From NCBI RefSeq assembly GCF_011386835.1, contig NC_088797.1, forward strand, positions 88,856,264-88,920,263: a stretch of DNA of 64,000 nucleotides, read 5' to 3'. The notes under the pieces are model-generated. The model ran no database searches. It saw only the letters and a program-made list of their open reading frames with translations, and was not told the origin of the DNA. Origin of the DNA: Chrysemys picta bellii. Lineage: Eukaryota > Chordata > Testudines > Emydidae. Made by a program: the position numbers and the translations under genes. Shown piece by piece: positions 37,225 to 49,651 of this stretch. Numbering within the stretch: position 1 is the first letter of the stretch; each line of letters begins with the position of its first letter.

Positions 37225-37811
37225 CAGATTTTATTGTCTTGACAAGCTACACAAGCATTAACTTATTTTTATTAAGAGAAACTTCAAGTATCTGTCAGAG
37301 GTGGGACATTAACTCTGAAAAGCTATTCATCATGCATCGTAGATCTTTCCTAGATTATTCAATAAGGACACTAATCTCACATTGTCAAGAAATACATAAA
37401 TTGCATGATTATAATAGTACATAAAGTCATTGTAGCATTTGCTACTTGTTATTGTGCAGACTATGGACTCAATCCTGCAACGTAGCAAGAAGCCAATAGG
37501 ACTACTTACACGTCTGGCAGGGCTCTTAAAGTACCTCCCACATCAGGCCTATTACCAGAAACAGGAAGGAGGTTGACAGTAGGTTAGCAAGGTGGTAACA
37601 GATGAGACCTATAAATCACTCAAGGAACCCAGATGACCATGGACATCTTAAGTCGAACCCAACCTAGCAGAGACTGTCTATCAAATGACATTAAAAAAAA
37701 AAAAATCCCAAATCCAGTTAAGTCATATAAACTTGTGATACTAGTACAAAAATTTAAAAAACAGAAAGAAAGTTAACACTTCAAATATTCAAGTTAAAAT
37801 TAGCACAGTTA
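37225..37811. other. Intronic sequence, nothing recognised
   Basis: An A run at 37692-37705 only. Confidence 0.5.
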
Positions 37812-38914
37812 GCTTGACTTTAGATACCGTCTCACATGACCTTGTCATAAACTAGGGAAATGCAACCTAGATGGAGCTACTGTAAGGTGGGTGCAAAACT
37901 GGTTGGAAAACCGTTCCCAGAAAGTAGTTATCAGTGGTTCACAGTCATGCTGGAAGGGAATATCAAGTGGAGTCCCACAGGGATCAGTTCTGGGTCCAGT
38001 TCTGTTCAATATCTTCATCAATTATTTAGATAATGGCATAGAGATACCAAGCTGGGAGGGGTTGCAAGTGCTTTGGAGGATAGGATTAAAATTCAAAATG
38101 ATCTGGACAAACCGGAGAAATTGTCAGAAGTAAATAGGATGAAATTCAATAAAGAAAAATGCAAAGTATTCCACTTAGGAAGGAACAATCAGTTGTACAC
38201 ATACAAAATGGGAAATGACTGCCAAGGAAGGAGTATTGCAGAAAGAGATCTGGGGGTCATAGTGGATCACAAGCTAAATAGGTGTCAGGAGCGTAATACT
38301 GTTGCAAAAAAAGTGAACATCATTCTGGGATGTATTAGCAGGAGTGTTGTAAGCAAGACACAAGAAGTAATCGTCTGCTCTACTCCGCGCTGATTAGGCC
38401 TCAGCTGGAGTATTGTATCCAGTTCTGTGCACCACATTTCAGGAAAGATGTGGACAAATTGGAGAAAGTCCAGAGAAGAGCAACAAAAATGATTAAAGGT
38501 CTAGAAAACATGATCTATGAGGGAAGATGGAAAAATTGGGTTTGTTTAGTCTAGAAAATAAAAAAGAGAGGGGACATGATAACCATTTTCGAATACATAA
38601 AAGGTTGTTACAAGGAGGCGGGAGAAAAATTGTTCTTCTTAACCTCTGAGGATAGGACAAGAAGCAATGGGCTTAAATTGCAGCAAGGGAAGTTTAGGTT
38701 GGATTTTAGGAAAAACTTCCTAACTTTGAGGGTAGTTAAGCACTTGACTAAATTGCCTAACGAGATTTAAAAATCTCCAATGATGGAGACTTCACAGAGC
38801 AAGCTAGACAAACAACTGTCAGGAATGGTCTAGATAATACTCAGTCCTGCCAGTAGTGCAGGGGGCTGGACTAGATCACCTCTCGAGGTCCCTTCCAATT
38901 CTATGAGTCTATTT
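37812..38914 (+). mobile_element. CR1 LINE fragment lacking the catalytic site
   Basis: Starts in the YLDF...DTVSH region of the reverse transcriptase and runs to a CR1 3' end ('ggctggactagatcacctctcgaggtc'). Frames include [33 protein letters not shown] (37891-38133) and NRMKFNKEKCKVFHLGR (38073-38393). At about 38043 'LDNGIE' runs directly into 'TKLGG', so the block carrying FADD has been deleted. Frameshifts and stops elsewhere. Closest in wording to the subfamily at 56428-59465. Confidence 0.92.
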
Positions 38915-39898
38915 CTTAACTATTAAATCAGGAAATTAGGAGCAAGGTTACTCAACGACCACTATGCATAAAATGTCATTATATTTTCCTTCCAAAAGAG
39001 GTTATTTAAATATTATTGAGAAATGCAAAGTGTTTTGGGGCGATACAGTTTCAAACTCAATGCTGAAAATGTTTGTCAATGGTGGGGGCAGGAGGGAACA
39101 AAAAATGCCACCAGTATTTCAGCTCAATGCCAAATAAATACGAAAAAATCTAATCACTGACTACACACTACCGTAGTTAACATCAGAGGAAGCTACAGGT
39201 GTTAGATTAGCCACCAGAGGGCACCCATATTGTTTCAAAAACATAATAGCCAAAAGTAAAATGTAAAGTGACATTTAAGAACCAGATTTAAACAGTGAAT
39301 TCCCTAGCTCAGACCAAGATGTGTGCATGCAAAAATTTATTCAAATACCCCAACACTGGGAGGATTTGAGAGGATAGCTATACCAGCAAAACTTTTCTAG
39401 CATAAACAAGGCCTGAGATTATGAATCTGTATGATTGGGAAGATGGTGAAGCTGTTGAAAAGGAGTGAGAGCAGGGAAAAAGGGTTTGTGAGGACAGATA
39501 ATATTCTCCAGTGTACAATTTTCAGGAAGATATCAGGAAGACAATGTGAGACTGCCCAAGGAGAGGAGGTTGGAGAGGCAGAAGGGAAGAAGTAGATTTG
39601 CAGGACATCTGAACAGAGATAATAGCTGAAGCTATGAGAACAGATAAGCTTACCTAAAGGAAAGCAGAGAGAAAGCATGGGTGGAGAAGAACAGTGGATC
39701 AAGCACAGAATCCTAAAAGATACCAAGACAGTGAAAGAGAGACCAAACAATGGAACACCCTGTACACAGGAAGACATGAGAACCAAGACAGCACAGAATA
39801 ATGCCAGGGTGGAAAGTGAGAACGAGATAGAGTGATTGAGTCATAAGCAGCAGCAGACAGACTGCACAGGATCTGCTTTTAAACCCACCTTTAAAGAT
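38915..39898. other. Intronic sequence, nothing recognised
   Basis: Purine-rich stretch 39400-39800 gives a spurious minus-strand frame; no product recognised. Confidence 0.5.
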
Positions 39899-39906
39899 AT
39901 TTATTA

Positions 39907-41551
39907 TATGGCTATCGATTAATCACAGTTAATTCACATGATTAACTCAAAAAAATTAACTGTGATTTAAAAAAGTAATCGCGATTAATCGCACTGTTAA
40001 ACAATAGAATACTAATTGACATTTATTAAATATTTTTGGATGTTTTTCTACATTTTCAAATATTTTAATTTCCATTACAACACAGAATACAAAGTGTACA
40101 GTGCTCACTTTCTTTTGATTTTTACAGTGCAAATATTTGTAATAAAAATAATAAATAGTATTTTTCAGTTCACCTCATTCAAGAACTGTAGTGCAATTTC
40201 TTTATCGTGAAAGTGCAACTTAAACGTAGATTTTTTTTTTGTTACATAACTGCACTCAAAAACAAACCAAAAAAAAAAAAAGTAAAACTTTAGAGCCCAC
40301 AAGTCCACTCAGTTCTACTTCTTGTTCAGCCAATTGCTCAGACAAACAAGTTTGTTTACATTTACAGGAGATAATGCTGACTGCTTCTTATTTAAGTCAC
40401 GCGAAAATGAGAACAGGCGTTCACATGGCACATAGCCGGCATTGCAAGGTATCTACGTGCCAGATATGCTAAACATTCGTATGCCCCTTCATGCTTCGGC
40501 CACCATTCCAGAGGACATGCTTCCATGCTGAGGACGCTTGTTAAAAAAATAATGCGTTAATGAAATTTGTGACTGAACTCCTTGGGGGAGAACTGTATGT
40601 CTCCTGTTCTGTTTTACCCACATTCTGCCATATATTTCATGTTATAGCAGTCTCGGGTGATGACCCAGTACACGTTCCTTTTAAGAACACTTTAACTGCA
40701 GATTTGACAAAATGCAAAGAAGGTATCCATGTGAGATTTCGAAGGATAGCTACAGCACTTGACCCAAGGTTTAAGAATCTGAAGTGCCTTCCAAAATCTG
40801 AGAGGGACGACGTGTGGAGAATGCTTTCAGATGTCTTAAAAGAGCAACACACTCATGCGGAAACTACAGTACCCGAAGCACCAAAAAAGAAAAATCAACC
40901 CCTCTGCTAGTGGCATCCGACTCACATGCTGAAAACGAACATGTGTCAGTCCGCTCTGCTTTGGATTGTTATCGAGCAGAACCCGTCATCAGCATGGATG
41001 CATGTCTTCTGGAATGATGGTTGAAGCATGAAGGGATATATGAATCTTTACTGCATCTAGCACGTAAATATCTTGTGATGCCAGCTGCAACACTGCCATG
41101 CGAATGCCTGTTCTCACTTTCAGGTGACATTATAAACAAAACATGGGCAGCAATATCTCCTGCAAATTGTAACCAAACTTGTTTGTCTGAGCGATTGGCT
41201 GAAGTAGAACTGTGGACTTGTAGGTTCTAAAGTTTTACATTGTTTTATTTATGAATGCAGGGTTTTTTTTTTTACATAATTCTACATTTGTAAGTTCAGC
41301 TTTCATTATAAAGAGATTGCACTACAGTACTTGTATTATGTGACTTGAAATATACTATTTCTTTTGTTTTTTACAGTGCAAATATTTAATCAAAAATAAA
41401 TATAAAGTGAGCCCTGTATACTTTGTATTCTGTGTTGTAATTTAAATCAATATATTTGAAAATGTAGAAAACATCCCCAAAATATTTAAATAAATGGTAT
41501 TCTATTATTGTTTAATCGCGCAGTTAATTTTTTAAATCGCTTGACACCCTA
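39907..41551 (+). mobile_element. Second hAT family, internally deleted copy
   Basis: Left end TATGGCTATCGATTAATC, right end AAATCGCTTGACACCCTA, flanked by ATTTATTA (39899-39906) and ATTTGTTA (41552-41559), an 8-bp duplication with one mismatch. Long subterminal inverted repeats match over about 200 bp (for example 'acacagaatacaaagt' left, inverse at 41420-41435). Internal parts of a hAT transposase remain (40560-41230). A fragment of the same family is at 59752-59924. Confidence 0.88.
40560..41230 (+). pseudogene. ZBED-type hAT transposase, deleted and frameshifted
   Basis: Two frames remain. 40560-40910 has ALDPRFKNLKCLPKSERDDV, a typical mid-region of ZBED-like hAT transposases. 41021-41230 has the C-terminal hAT dimerisation block: LLHLARKYLVMPAATLPCEC then LFSLSGDIINKT and AAISPANCNQTCLSERL. 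The BED finger and the first catalytic region are missing; the N-terminal half has been lost. A frame break near 40900 and stops separate the pieces. No functional product. Confidence 0.82.
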
Positions 41552-41559
41552 ATTTGTTA

Positions 41560-42544
41560 TACTATTGCTGTCAGTGTAGTGGATATGAGAGATTTACAAC
41601 TAAATACTTCAGGTATATCATGTACACTGCTCATAAAAGATTGTGACAACACTCCTCATAGCTATCTATGCTTATTTATGACGAGATAATTCACCCCGCC
41701 AGCCCCAATTCACCAATCTAGTCCAGAGTTTAGGTCTATAGCTTCTGCCTTCTTGTGGGCTTCCAGTTTTGTAATATCCTCTAAGTGCAACAACTGTCAC
41801 AAAATACATTTGTGATCTAATCAGATTTTCATGATTTCTAAAAGTCGGCGGGGGGGAGGGGGAGGGAGAAAAGGTGTCTCTGAGGATCTCTCATACTAAA
41901 ACCATACATAAATATTTCATTATTTTATTCCAGAACTCATTTACCAAGGTGCATAGCCAAACAATATGTAACAATTCTTCTTCTTCCCTTCTCAACTCCA
42001 AGAAGTATCACTGTTTTCTATTCTTTCAGGTATCTAGTAAGTCCTAAAAATGTTACCTGCTGAGCAATTTTTATCCTAAAAGTGTGCACAGATTTAATGG
42101 TACAACATTTCTTGTTTAATCCTTTATCATCAGTATGGTCGGACTTCCTAAGCCATCAGAAAGAAAATATACCAAATTTAATGTAAAGCCTCTTATCAAT
42201 GTACCATGCACACATTTCTTATTTCTATTTTTAGAGCTATATTATCCCAAAATAACCATATTACATGAAAAATTAGACTGAAAGGTAGTTATTTAAAAAG
42301 TGATAGCCATATGTTCCTGGCAAGCTGTGTGCTCAGGAATTTGGGATACTTCTTATTGTAACACTGGCTGCCTAGTACAGCAAGAAGGGGGAACCGCCAA
42401 AACCAAGCAGACATTTATATTTAATTCAATATCAGGTCTATTTAGTTACTTAAAAAGTAATGAAAAAATCCAAATTAAGGAACTTCAAGGAGAGAAATTA
42501 GCAAAGGAGACTATCTGGGGCAAGATTAAAAAACCTACTGTCAG
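41560..42544. other. Intronic sequence, nothing recognised
   Basis: AT-rich; a short G run at about 41850. No element ends seen. Confidence 0.5.
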
Positions 42545-43399
42545 AGATCCTAGTGAGTACCCCCTCCTGGCCAGTCAGTAGGACTGCTGGGAGCAGAATC
42601 AAAGCCTCTGCTGCTCTGGAACCAAGTCCTGGGAACCTGACTAGAGTTGAGCCACTGTCCACTCCTGGGGTTGCTCGGCATATTCCTACAGCACAGACCT
42701 TCTATCTGGCACCACCTTTCTGAGAGTTGGAATCCACTGTCCAGCAATATTGCCCCTCTAGGTGCAGTGCTGACCCTTCGGACTCCCCAGCACGTAAGCA
42801 CGCCCTCTCTCGGAACTCCACCCCAAAGGTGTGGAGCTGCTAAGCATCTGGCTACAGTTTAACTCTCTCAAGGCCACACGTTAGTTGAGAAACAGTTAAC
42901 AAACACTCTCTGCCTAGAGAGTAACACCTTTATGCTCTTCAATACTTAATCATATAAAGTACAGTGAGTACAGATCATACTAAACACACACCTGAAACCA
43001 CGATGCCTCTCACACTTCCTTTGTGAGTCCTTGAGAAACCATGTGTGTCCAGGGAGGCAGACAGGGTGTCCCTTTTATTGCAGGCTGTTGCACGCTGGCT
43101 CGTCTCTGCCCCTCATGGAGTCCCTTATCCAGATTGTGTGACCTTCTCCTCTCCTGGCCCTTGTTTCCTCTTCCTTTCCCCACTATCTTCCTGTGGGGTT
43201 TTTTTATTTGAACCCCTCTTGGTCACCTGGCTGTCTTTGTTCTGCTCCTGGTAAGTTTCTACTGCTCCTCCCTTCCCCGCTTCCTTCAGATGAGTTAAGC
43301 TAAAATTGGTTTTCTATAGATGCAGTTCACCCATTATCCCAGAGGCTTATTGAGTCTTGAGCACCTTCACTGTATCTTTCTGTGTGTATCTGCTACAGG
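42545..43399. repeat. LTR-like repeat, unclassified
   Basis: Starts with 'tgtcagagatcc' and is richer in GC than its surroundings, with 'ctttatgctcttcaatactta' near 42930 that resembles LTR wording I have met in turtle sequence. Ends were not established, and it abuts the better-supported LTR at 43400. Confidence 0.3.
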
Positions 43400-44350
43400 C
43401 CCTGTCAGCAATGGTGAAGCCACATATGTACAGGCCTGTGTGTTAGTACAGTTAAGATAAGTATTAGACTTATAACAATGTAGTTAGCATTTAGACTTAA
43501 TAATATGCTTCCAAGTTGCTGCATGCGTTAATCTCAATTATAATTGATCACACAATATTTAAATTTTTGCTTTGTAACTGTAAAACATGTTTGCTCTGAA
43601 ACAGTGAACCCAGTCAGGTGGGGTCATCTCCTGCCCATCACTAAGGCCTACACAAACTAAATGGGCCACTGTGGGACATCACAATACAAAGACTTTGTTA
43701 ATTGCCCCTTACATTCATGATGAGGCTACGTGCAAAAGGGATCATCTCACCAAACTGAATTTTGGAAGAAGGAAATAAAAATTGCTGACAAGAAATTTTC
43801 TCATCTCTTTTGCTGTCTGGACTCTCACAGGGCCAGAGCTACAAAATGGAAGCAAATATCACCAGAGTCAACCCAGGTTAGTCCTAAAAGACATTCAGAG
43901 TTGACTGATTTCTACAACTCTGTCACCTTTTGGAACACTGATTAACTCATCTGTGTATATATGCTTGCCTGCTTTAACCTTGTAATAACTCATTTATTTT
44001 CTTAATAAATCGGTAGACAATTTACTATAGGATTGGCGACAAGTATTATCTTTGGTGTGAGAACTAAGGTCCAAATTGACTGGGGTAAGTGGCTGGTCCT
44101 TTGGGAGTGGGAGTAATCTGAACACTGTTGCGATTTTTGGTGTATAGCAACCATTTATCACTAAGTCCACTTTGGACTGCCTATGACTCTGTGGAAAGAC
44201 TGTTACAGTGTTACAGGTTCACACTTGTTACTGGATTTGGTGAAATCTAATTATAGAACATACAACTATTTGGAGGTCTCTGCCCAGCTTCTTGACAGTC
44301 TACCCTGAAGTTGGCATTCATACTTGTGAGCCACTCCAGATAGCATGACA
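43400..44350 (+). repeat. Solo LTR, family shared with 9366-10366
   Basis: Shares ordered blocks with the minus-strand LTR at 9366-10366: AAGTTGCTGCATGCGTTAATC (43512-), TTAATAAATC with a following 'ataggattggcgacaagt' (44002-), 'ctttggtgtgagaactaa' (44051-) and 'ctgttacagtgttacagg' (44200-). It ends near 'gatagcatgaca'. The left end is approximate. No internal genes. Confidence 0.6.
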
Positions 44351-46594
44351 GGTTGAAAGGGCTCTGTTGAAGAGGAAGGAAGGGGCTGCAAGGGCCTGGA
44401 GCAGCAGAGAGTGATGCAAGGGGAAAGGACTTTGGGCCCCTGCAGCCTGCTTTGGTCAGGGGAATAGCTTTGTTTTGGACTTCCTTAGGGAGTCTTATTT
44501 TTATTCTTCCAACTGTGCCCTGAAAGAAGGGTCTACACAGATTTTTGGATAAGGCACTAGTTCTTCCTCAGCTGGCAGAGACAGCCAACAGCCTATATTA
44601 AAGTTGTTTGCAATCATAAAGACTAGAAATGTTTGTTTTTAAAGGCAAGCTTAAATTCGGGGGGGGGGGGGGGGAAGAGAGATAATAGAGTGCCACCCTA
44701 TCCACCAAGATAGTTTTCCATTCATCAATAGTAGAGTGAATGATTTTTTTCAAGCCCTGAATTCCATCACTTCCTCTGTACTAAGATGCCTAATGAAACG
44801 TCAATATTAATGATGTAATCACCAATTTATGTCATATACAGAAAAATATAATATCTGCCAAACCTTCACTGTAAAAATTAGTAGGCAGCATAGATATTAG
44901 TCTAGCTTTTCACAACTCTCTCATTCTATTTTTATGATATGGCCTTTTCAAGTATTTCTTTCTCCCCATTGCCATGTGTGAATCATCTGACAAGTTATCC
45001 AATTGACTAGGAAAGTGACATCTGAAAAATATTGTGGCTACAGCTTAGATACAGAGATTAGATTAATAATTAGTAGTTTAAGGCAATTATTTTTAACAAA
45101 TGTGAGGCTACTCTGCCCTTATGATATATTTAAGAACTATGATTTTCCTAAAGAGCCAGTAGGATTACTATAGGAAAAACCCACACAGGATTCAGAGATA
45201 CAATCAACAGCCATTTCTCTTTGATTACCTCTATCTAGTTTGTGTTAATTTTATTAGTTCCTCGTGAAAAAAATTAAATCCTTGGCATACTTGGCAATGC
45301 ATTAAAATACCTGATCTTTAATTATCTTTGTACAGCTTTTATTTTGTCCTTTATATTTTTGATGAGGGAGGGGGGTTGTCCAGGCCCTCAAGGTATGAGT
45401 AATCCCTTACCTACTGAGCAAAAGACATTCCAAAAGGATTTGCTTGCATTTCCCACATATTCAGTAATTCAATATAAGAAGGCAGTTGGGTGGGGGATTC
45501 TGAAATGATTGCATTCACTTCCTTATCCCAATTATAGCACAACTCTATTTCCTATAGAACACATGCCTCATGTAAACATGGAATAATTCCCATAGTCAGC
45601 AAAGGCTATCTCCAAAGATGGGGTGTCGCAAAGCTACTTTCAAATTCTAGAAAGCGTTGCAGGTCAGATACCCTTCTTTTCTGCACTGTTGTCCTTCCTC
45701 AATAACTGAAAACACCATCTTCAACATCCCCAACTTTCCAAAGGGCTGATATGCATAAGATCTTCCTTCAGTCACTACCAGACCTGAATACTCTGACATG
45801 GCAGTACCACCAAGCACTGATACACCTTTAAATAGCTTTTTATTTTTCTAGGAGACTAAATAAATCTTTATGATTATGGAGGAAGCAGACTGAGCTCTAA
45901 AAAACCTTCCAGGATATTACAATTTACATGTTCTATACCGTGTGCTGTAATTTAAAAAAAAAAAAAATCATCTTTTTTTAAGAAAGGCATTACAGCTGAC
46001 ATTTTGCTGACAAGGATCACAATGGGGAATCTCATTTAGTTCACGATGAAGTGCCACTGCCTCAACCATAGATCATTCAAGGTTAATCAGAATATTAGAA
46101 ACCACACTCTCTTTATTAGTGTCACATAACAAAGAAGCACGCTGCCTTTGATGGTATAATAAAAGAAAGATCCGGAACCCCCCAGGAGACTTCAGCTTTG
46201 CAGCACAGCAAGGTTTCATACAACAATGAAAGTATATTTGCTTAACTAATTGAAGGAAAACAAGCATTGTATTAGATCATCTCTACAAAAGGCTAACTGT
46301 CTTAACAGAACAGTTTATGCAATGAAGCACTTTAAAAACAACTACTGTTCCCAGCTTGGAGGGTGTTCCCTTTAATCTTACATAATCTTGATTTGCTTCA
46401 TTAATTGCTTATGTATTTATATGTATAACATTTGTGAAAAAGTAATTTTGGATATAAATGAATGCAAGTCCTAAATTGTTTCAATGCACTGTAATGTACA
46501 AACTGCAATTGCTACCATGAAACGTTGCTTTGAGTGAAATTCTTCTATGGGAAAAATTTCCACTGTAAAATAGTCTCACTGCATGCATTATATA
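44351..46594. other. Intronic sequence, nothing recognised
   Basis: A run of 16 G at 44659-44674 and an A run at about 45954-45967 are the only notable points. Confidence 0.5.
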
Positions 46595-47402
46595 TAGAAT
46601 TATAGAAATTTAAGGCTGGAAGGTAATCTCAAAAGATAATCTCATCGATCCCACTGTCCAGAGACAGGACCATCTCTGACAGGTGTTTGTCTAACCCAGT
46701 GGTTGGCAACCTGTGGCCCATGGGCCGCATGCGGCCCATCAGGGTAATCCACTGGCGGGCCGTGAGACAGTTTGTTTACATTGACCATCAGCAGGCACAG
46801 CCACCCACAGCTCCCAGTGGCCACGATTCACAGTTTCCAGCCAATGGCAACCCGTGCCGCTTCCCGCAGCTTCCATTGGCTGAAAACAGCAAACCACGGC
46901 ACTGGGAGCTGTGGGCGGCCGTGCCTGCAGACGGTCAATATAAACAAACTGTCTCACGGCCCGCCAGTGGATTACCCTGATGGGTCGTGTGGGGGCCGCA
47001 GGTTGCCCACCACTTGTCTAACCTGTTCTTGAAAATCTCCAATGATGAGGATTCCACAACATCTCTTGGCTACCTATTCCAGTTCTTAACTATCCATATA
47101 GTCAAAGTTTTTCCTAATAACTAATCTAAATCTCCCTTGCTGTACATTAAGCCAATTACTTCTTCTCCCACCATCAGTGGATGTGAGGAACAATTTATCA
47201 CTCTTTTTAAAAGACCTTCACATATTTGAAGATCAGTTTCTTCCCCACTCCCCTCACCCCACCTCCCAGGTCTCCTTTTCTCAAGATTAAACATGCCTAC
47301 TTGGTGTTTTTTTTTTTTTTTAAGTTTGCTCATAGGTCATGTTATCTATACTTTTTATCCTTTGAGTTGTTCTCTGGACACTCTGTGTGTCCACATCTTC
47401 CT
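46595..47402 (-). mobile_element. CR1 LINE 3' fragment split by a hAT
   Basis: The 3' end at 46595 is 'tagaattatagaaatttaaggctgg'. It resumes after the nested element with 'tgttcttgaaaatctccaatgatgagg' and the CR1 words 'agtttttcctaataactaa', ending near 47402 in the 'ctggacactctgtgtgtccacatcttcct' region. Old and diverged. No frame survives. Confidence 0.85.
46697..47015. mobile_element. hAT MITE nested in CR1
   Basis: Begins CAGTGGTTGGCAACCTG and ends CAGGTTGCCCACCACTT, flanked by a perfect 8-bp duplication GTCTAACC (46689-46696 and 47016-47023). The halves are inverted copies: GGGTAATCCACTGGCGGGCC on the left recurs inversely at 46958-46980, and AGACAGTTTGTTTAC recurs inversely near 46940. 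Palindromic, like 25466-25792, but a different family. Confidence 0.93.
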
Positions 47403-47894
47403 CAAGCTGTCGACCATACTGCTGCTACACCACCGCCATCTGTAATGCTGTTGGTTCCTTCAGCTAAACATCTTATTTATATAATAATTTATGAGTAGTT
47501 CAATTATACTTATTGTATGATATTCAGTGGTATGCACAACACAGCGTGTCATTAAATCTATTTGTATTCAAATATATTCAACTGAACTCACTTCTTGAAC
47601 TTCCCAAGCCACCAGCAAGACAGTTAACTGTGAAGTGGTTCAAGTGAAAATGATCAATAAGATTAGCACCATAGCGATTTGTCACCAACAACTGAAAAAA
47701 CGTTTTTATTACATTGTAGGTTTCTTTCCTTTTGTTTCATTTATTTCTTTCTAAACACAAGGTTAAAATGTTTTTATTTGAAACAATCTATTTAATATTT
47801 TGTAGCATCAGTATAAACTATTTTCTACACCAAAACAACTTGTCATTGTGATGGTAATGTGATTTCTTGGGTTAAACAGCCAAGTACATAATTA
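47403..47894. other. Intronic sequence, nothing recognised
   Basis: AT-rich between two CR1 fragments. Confidence 0.5.
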
Positions 47895-48200
47895 CATAGA
47901 ATCACAGAATCGTAGGACTGGAAGGGACCTCGAGAAGTCTCCTAGTCCAGTCCCCTTACACTCAAGGCAGGAATAAGTATTATCTAGACCATCCCTGACA
48001 GGTGATTTTCTAACCTGTTCTTAACCTCCAATGATGGAGATTCCACAACCTCCCTAGGAAATGTATTCCAGTGCTTAACCACCCTGACAGTTAGGAAGTT
48101 TTTCCTAATGTCCAACCTAAACCTCCCTTGCTGCAAGTTAAGCGTCTTGCTTCCTGTCCTATCCTCAAAGGTTAACTAGTACAATTTTTCTCCCCTCATT
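47895..48200 (-). mobile_element. CR1 LINE 3' fragment
   Basis: About 300 bp of the CR1 3' end: 'catagaatcacagaatcgtagg' at the left, then 'caacctccctaggaaatg' and 'aacctaaacctcccttgc'. It is closest to the subfamily at 56428. Confidence 0.92.
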
Positions 48201-49649
48201 GAGTTACAAGCCTACCCTATATGAATGCCATGAGTACATATCTAATTATACAGGGCATCAATGAACTCCTGTACAGAATATTTGTCTCTTACCTAACACT
48301 TTACAGTGAAAGGACTTTACAAACATTAACTTATCTGTGCTAGTTAAGAAATAGAGGAAGAAAAATCAAAGAAATTAGCAGCATATCTGGGAATATTAGG
48401 ACTCGGGGAATCCTGGGCCCCAGACCGCACTGTTACCCGTATGCTACCACACCACTTACGTTTGCGATTTTGTCAGCTCTCTGTGTGCTGCTGCAAGTGC
48501 CATCCTTCCGATGAGATATAAAATTTAATATCTGACAACTTGGTTATTTTTATGGCATTTTCCACAAAAGAGCAGAGATGTGAACGTCAGTGTCCTAGCC
48601 AAAACCTAATTTAGGTAATTATGTTATGTGCACCTAAAATATTCTCACTGTAGTTTTAAATGGAGAGATTATTCACTTCCCCACCCAAAAAGGAGATATA
48701 TAACAGTACAGTCTTATTTGTTATTGGCACAGAATGGCTGCAGCATTCCACCTCACTGCTGGCTGCATGATTTTATAACGTCTGTAAAGTGCTCTGGGGT
48801 CCTTCAAATTGAAAGGCACTATATAAACGCAGATTAATTGTAACAGGTATCATCAGAAGAGACTGTGCTGGATCATGGTGCTTTCCCCCGGGTTCTTGAG
48901 GACACCTTTTAGCAAGGAGCTTAAGTCTTACCAATTATAGGAATGGCAAAAATAATGGAACAACTTTTTCTGTTTATGTTAAGTAGGCTCCCTTGGCAAG
49001 AACAGAAAATAGTACACAACAATTATGAGACATTACATCACTGCCTCTCACAGCTTGCCATAATTCCAAATAAGAGGCAAGTGTACCTACTGTGTTGGAA
49101 ATAAGATCATAAAATAATACCTAAATATTAGAAATGAAACTAAGCTATGCTCTAAATGATGCTATCACCTTTGGACTAATCATGGTATTTGCACTGTAGT
49201 GACCCTGAGCATACAATGATAACAGTGGCTTCCCACAGCTTTCACATTTAATTCAACTGGAAGCTGACGGACATTTACTGCTTGCTTTGTTTAGAGCATG
49301 GAACATAACCAGAGTCAATTGAGGCTAACTTAGTGCCACCCTGAGTATTTCTACACACTGTTCACTATTGTGAAAATGTAATTTCATGGTGTCTTACACT
49401 GGTCACAAAGTATCTTAGTGCCTCATCTGAATCATGAATAGAAAGGAGTATTTAATGCTACAGCTGCAGTTTGCACTATACATTTTCAGCTAATACTCCT
49501 CAAATGAAATCTAACATGGTGCAAGAGGATACACAAATCTCTCAGCATTAAGCAGCAAGTGGGCTTTTTATTTATGCCTAAAGTTCATATTTTATGAAAC
49601 AAGACTATATCCTACTAGGCTTCCTAAGAGGTGAAAGCACCATATACAG
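48201..49649. other. Intronic sequence, nothing recognised
   Basis: 'tgtaaagtgctctggggtcc' at 48781 followed by 'ggcactatataaacgcag' is wording I have met in dispersed repeats, but it is too short to classify. Confidence 0.45.
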
Positions 49650-49651
49650 TA

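Noticed and set aside
39397..39786. 129-codon minus-strand frame
   Set aside because: Complement of a purine-rich stretch; hydrophobic composition but no domain or context.
46642..47032. Frames of 60-97 codons on both strands
   Set aside because: Same reason: a palindromic hAT MITE.
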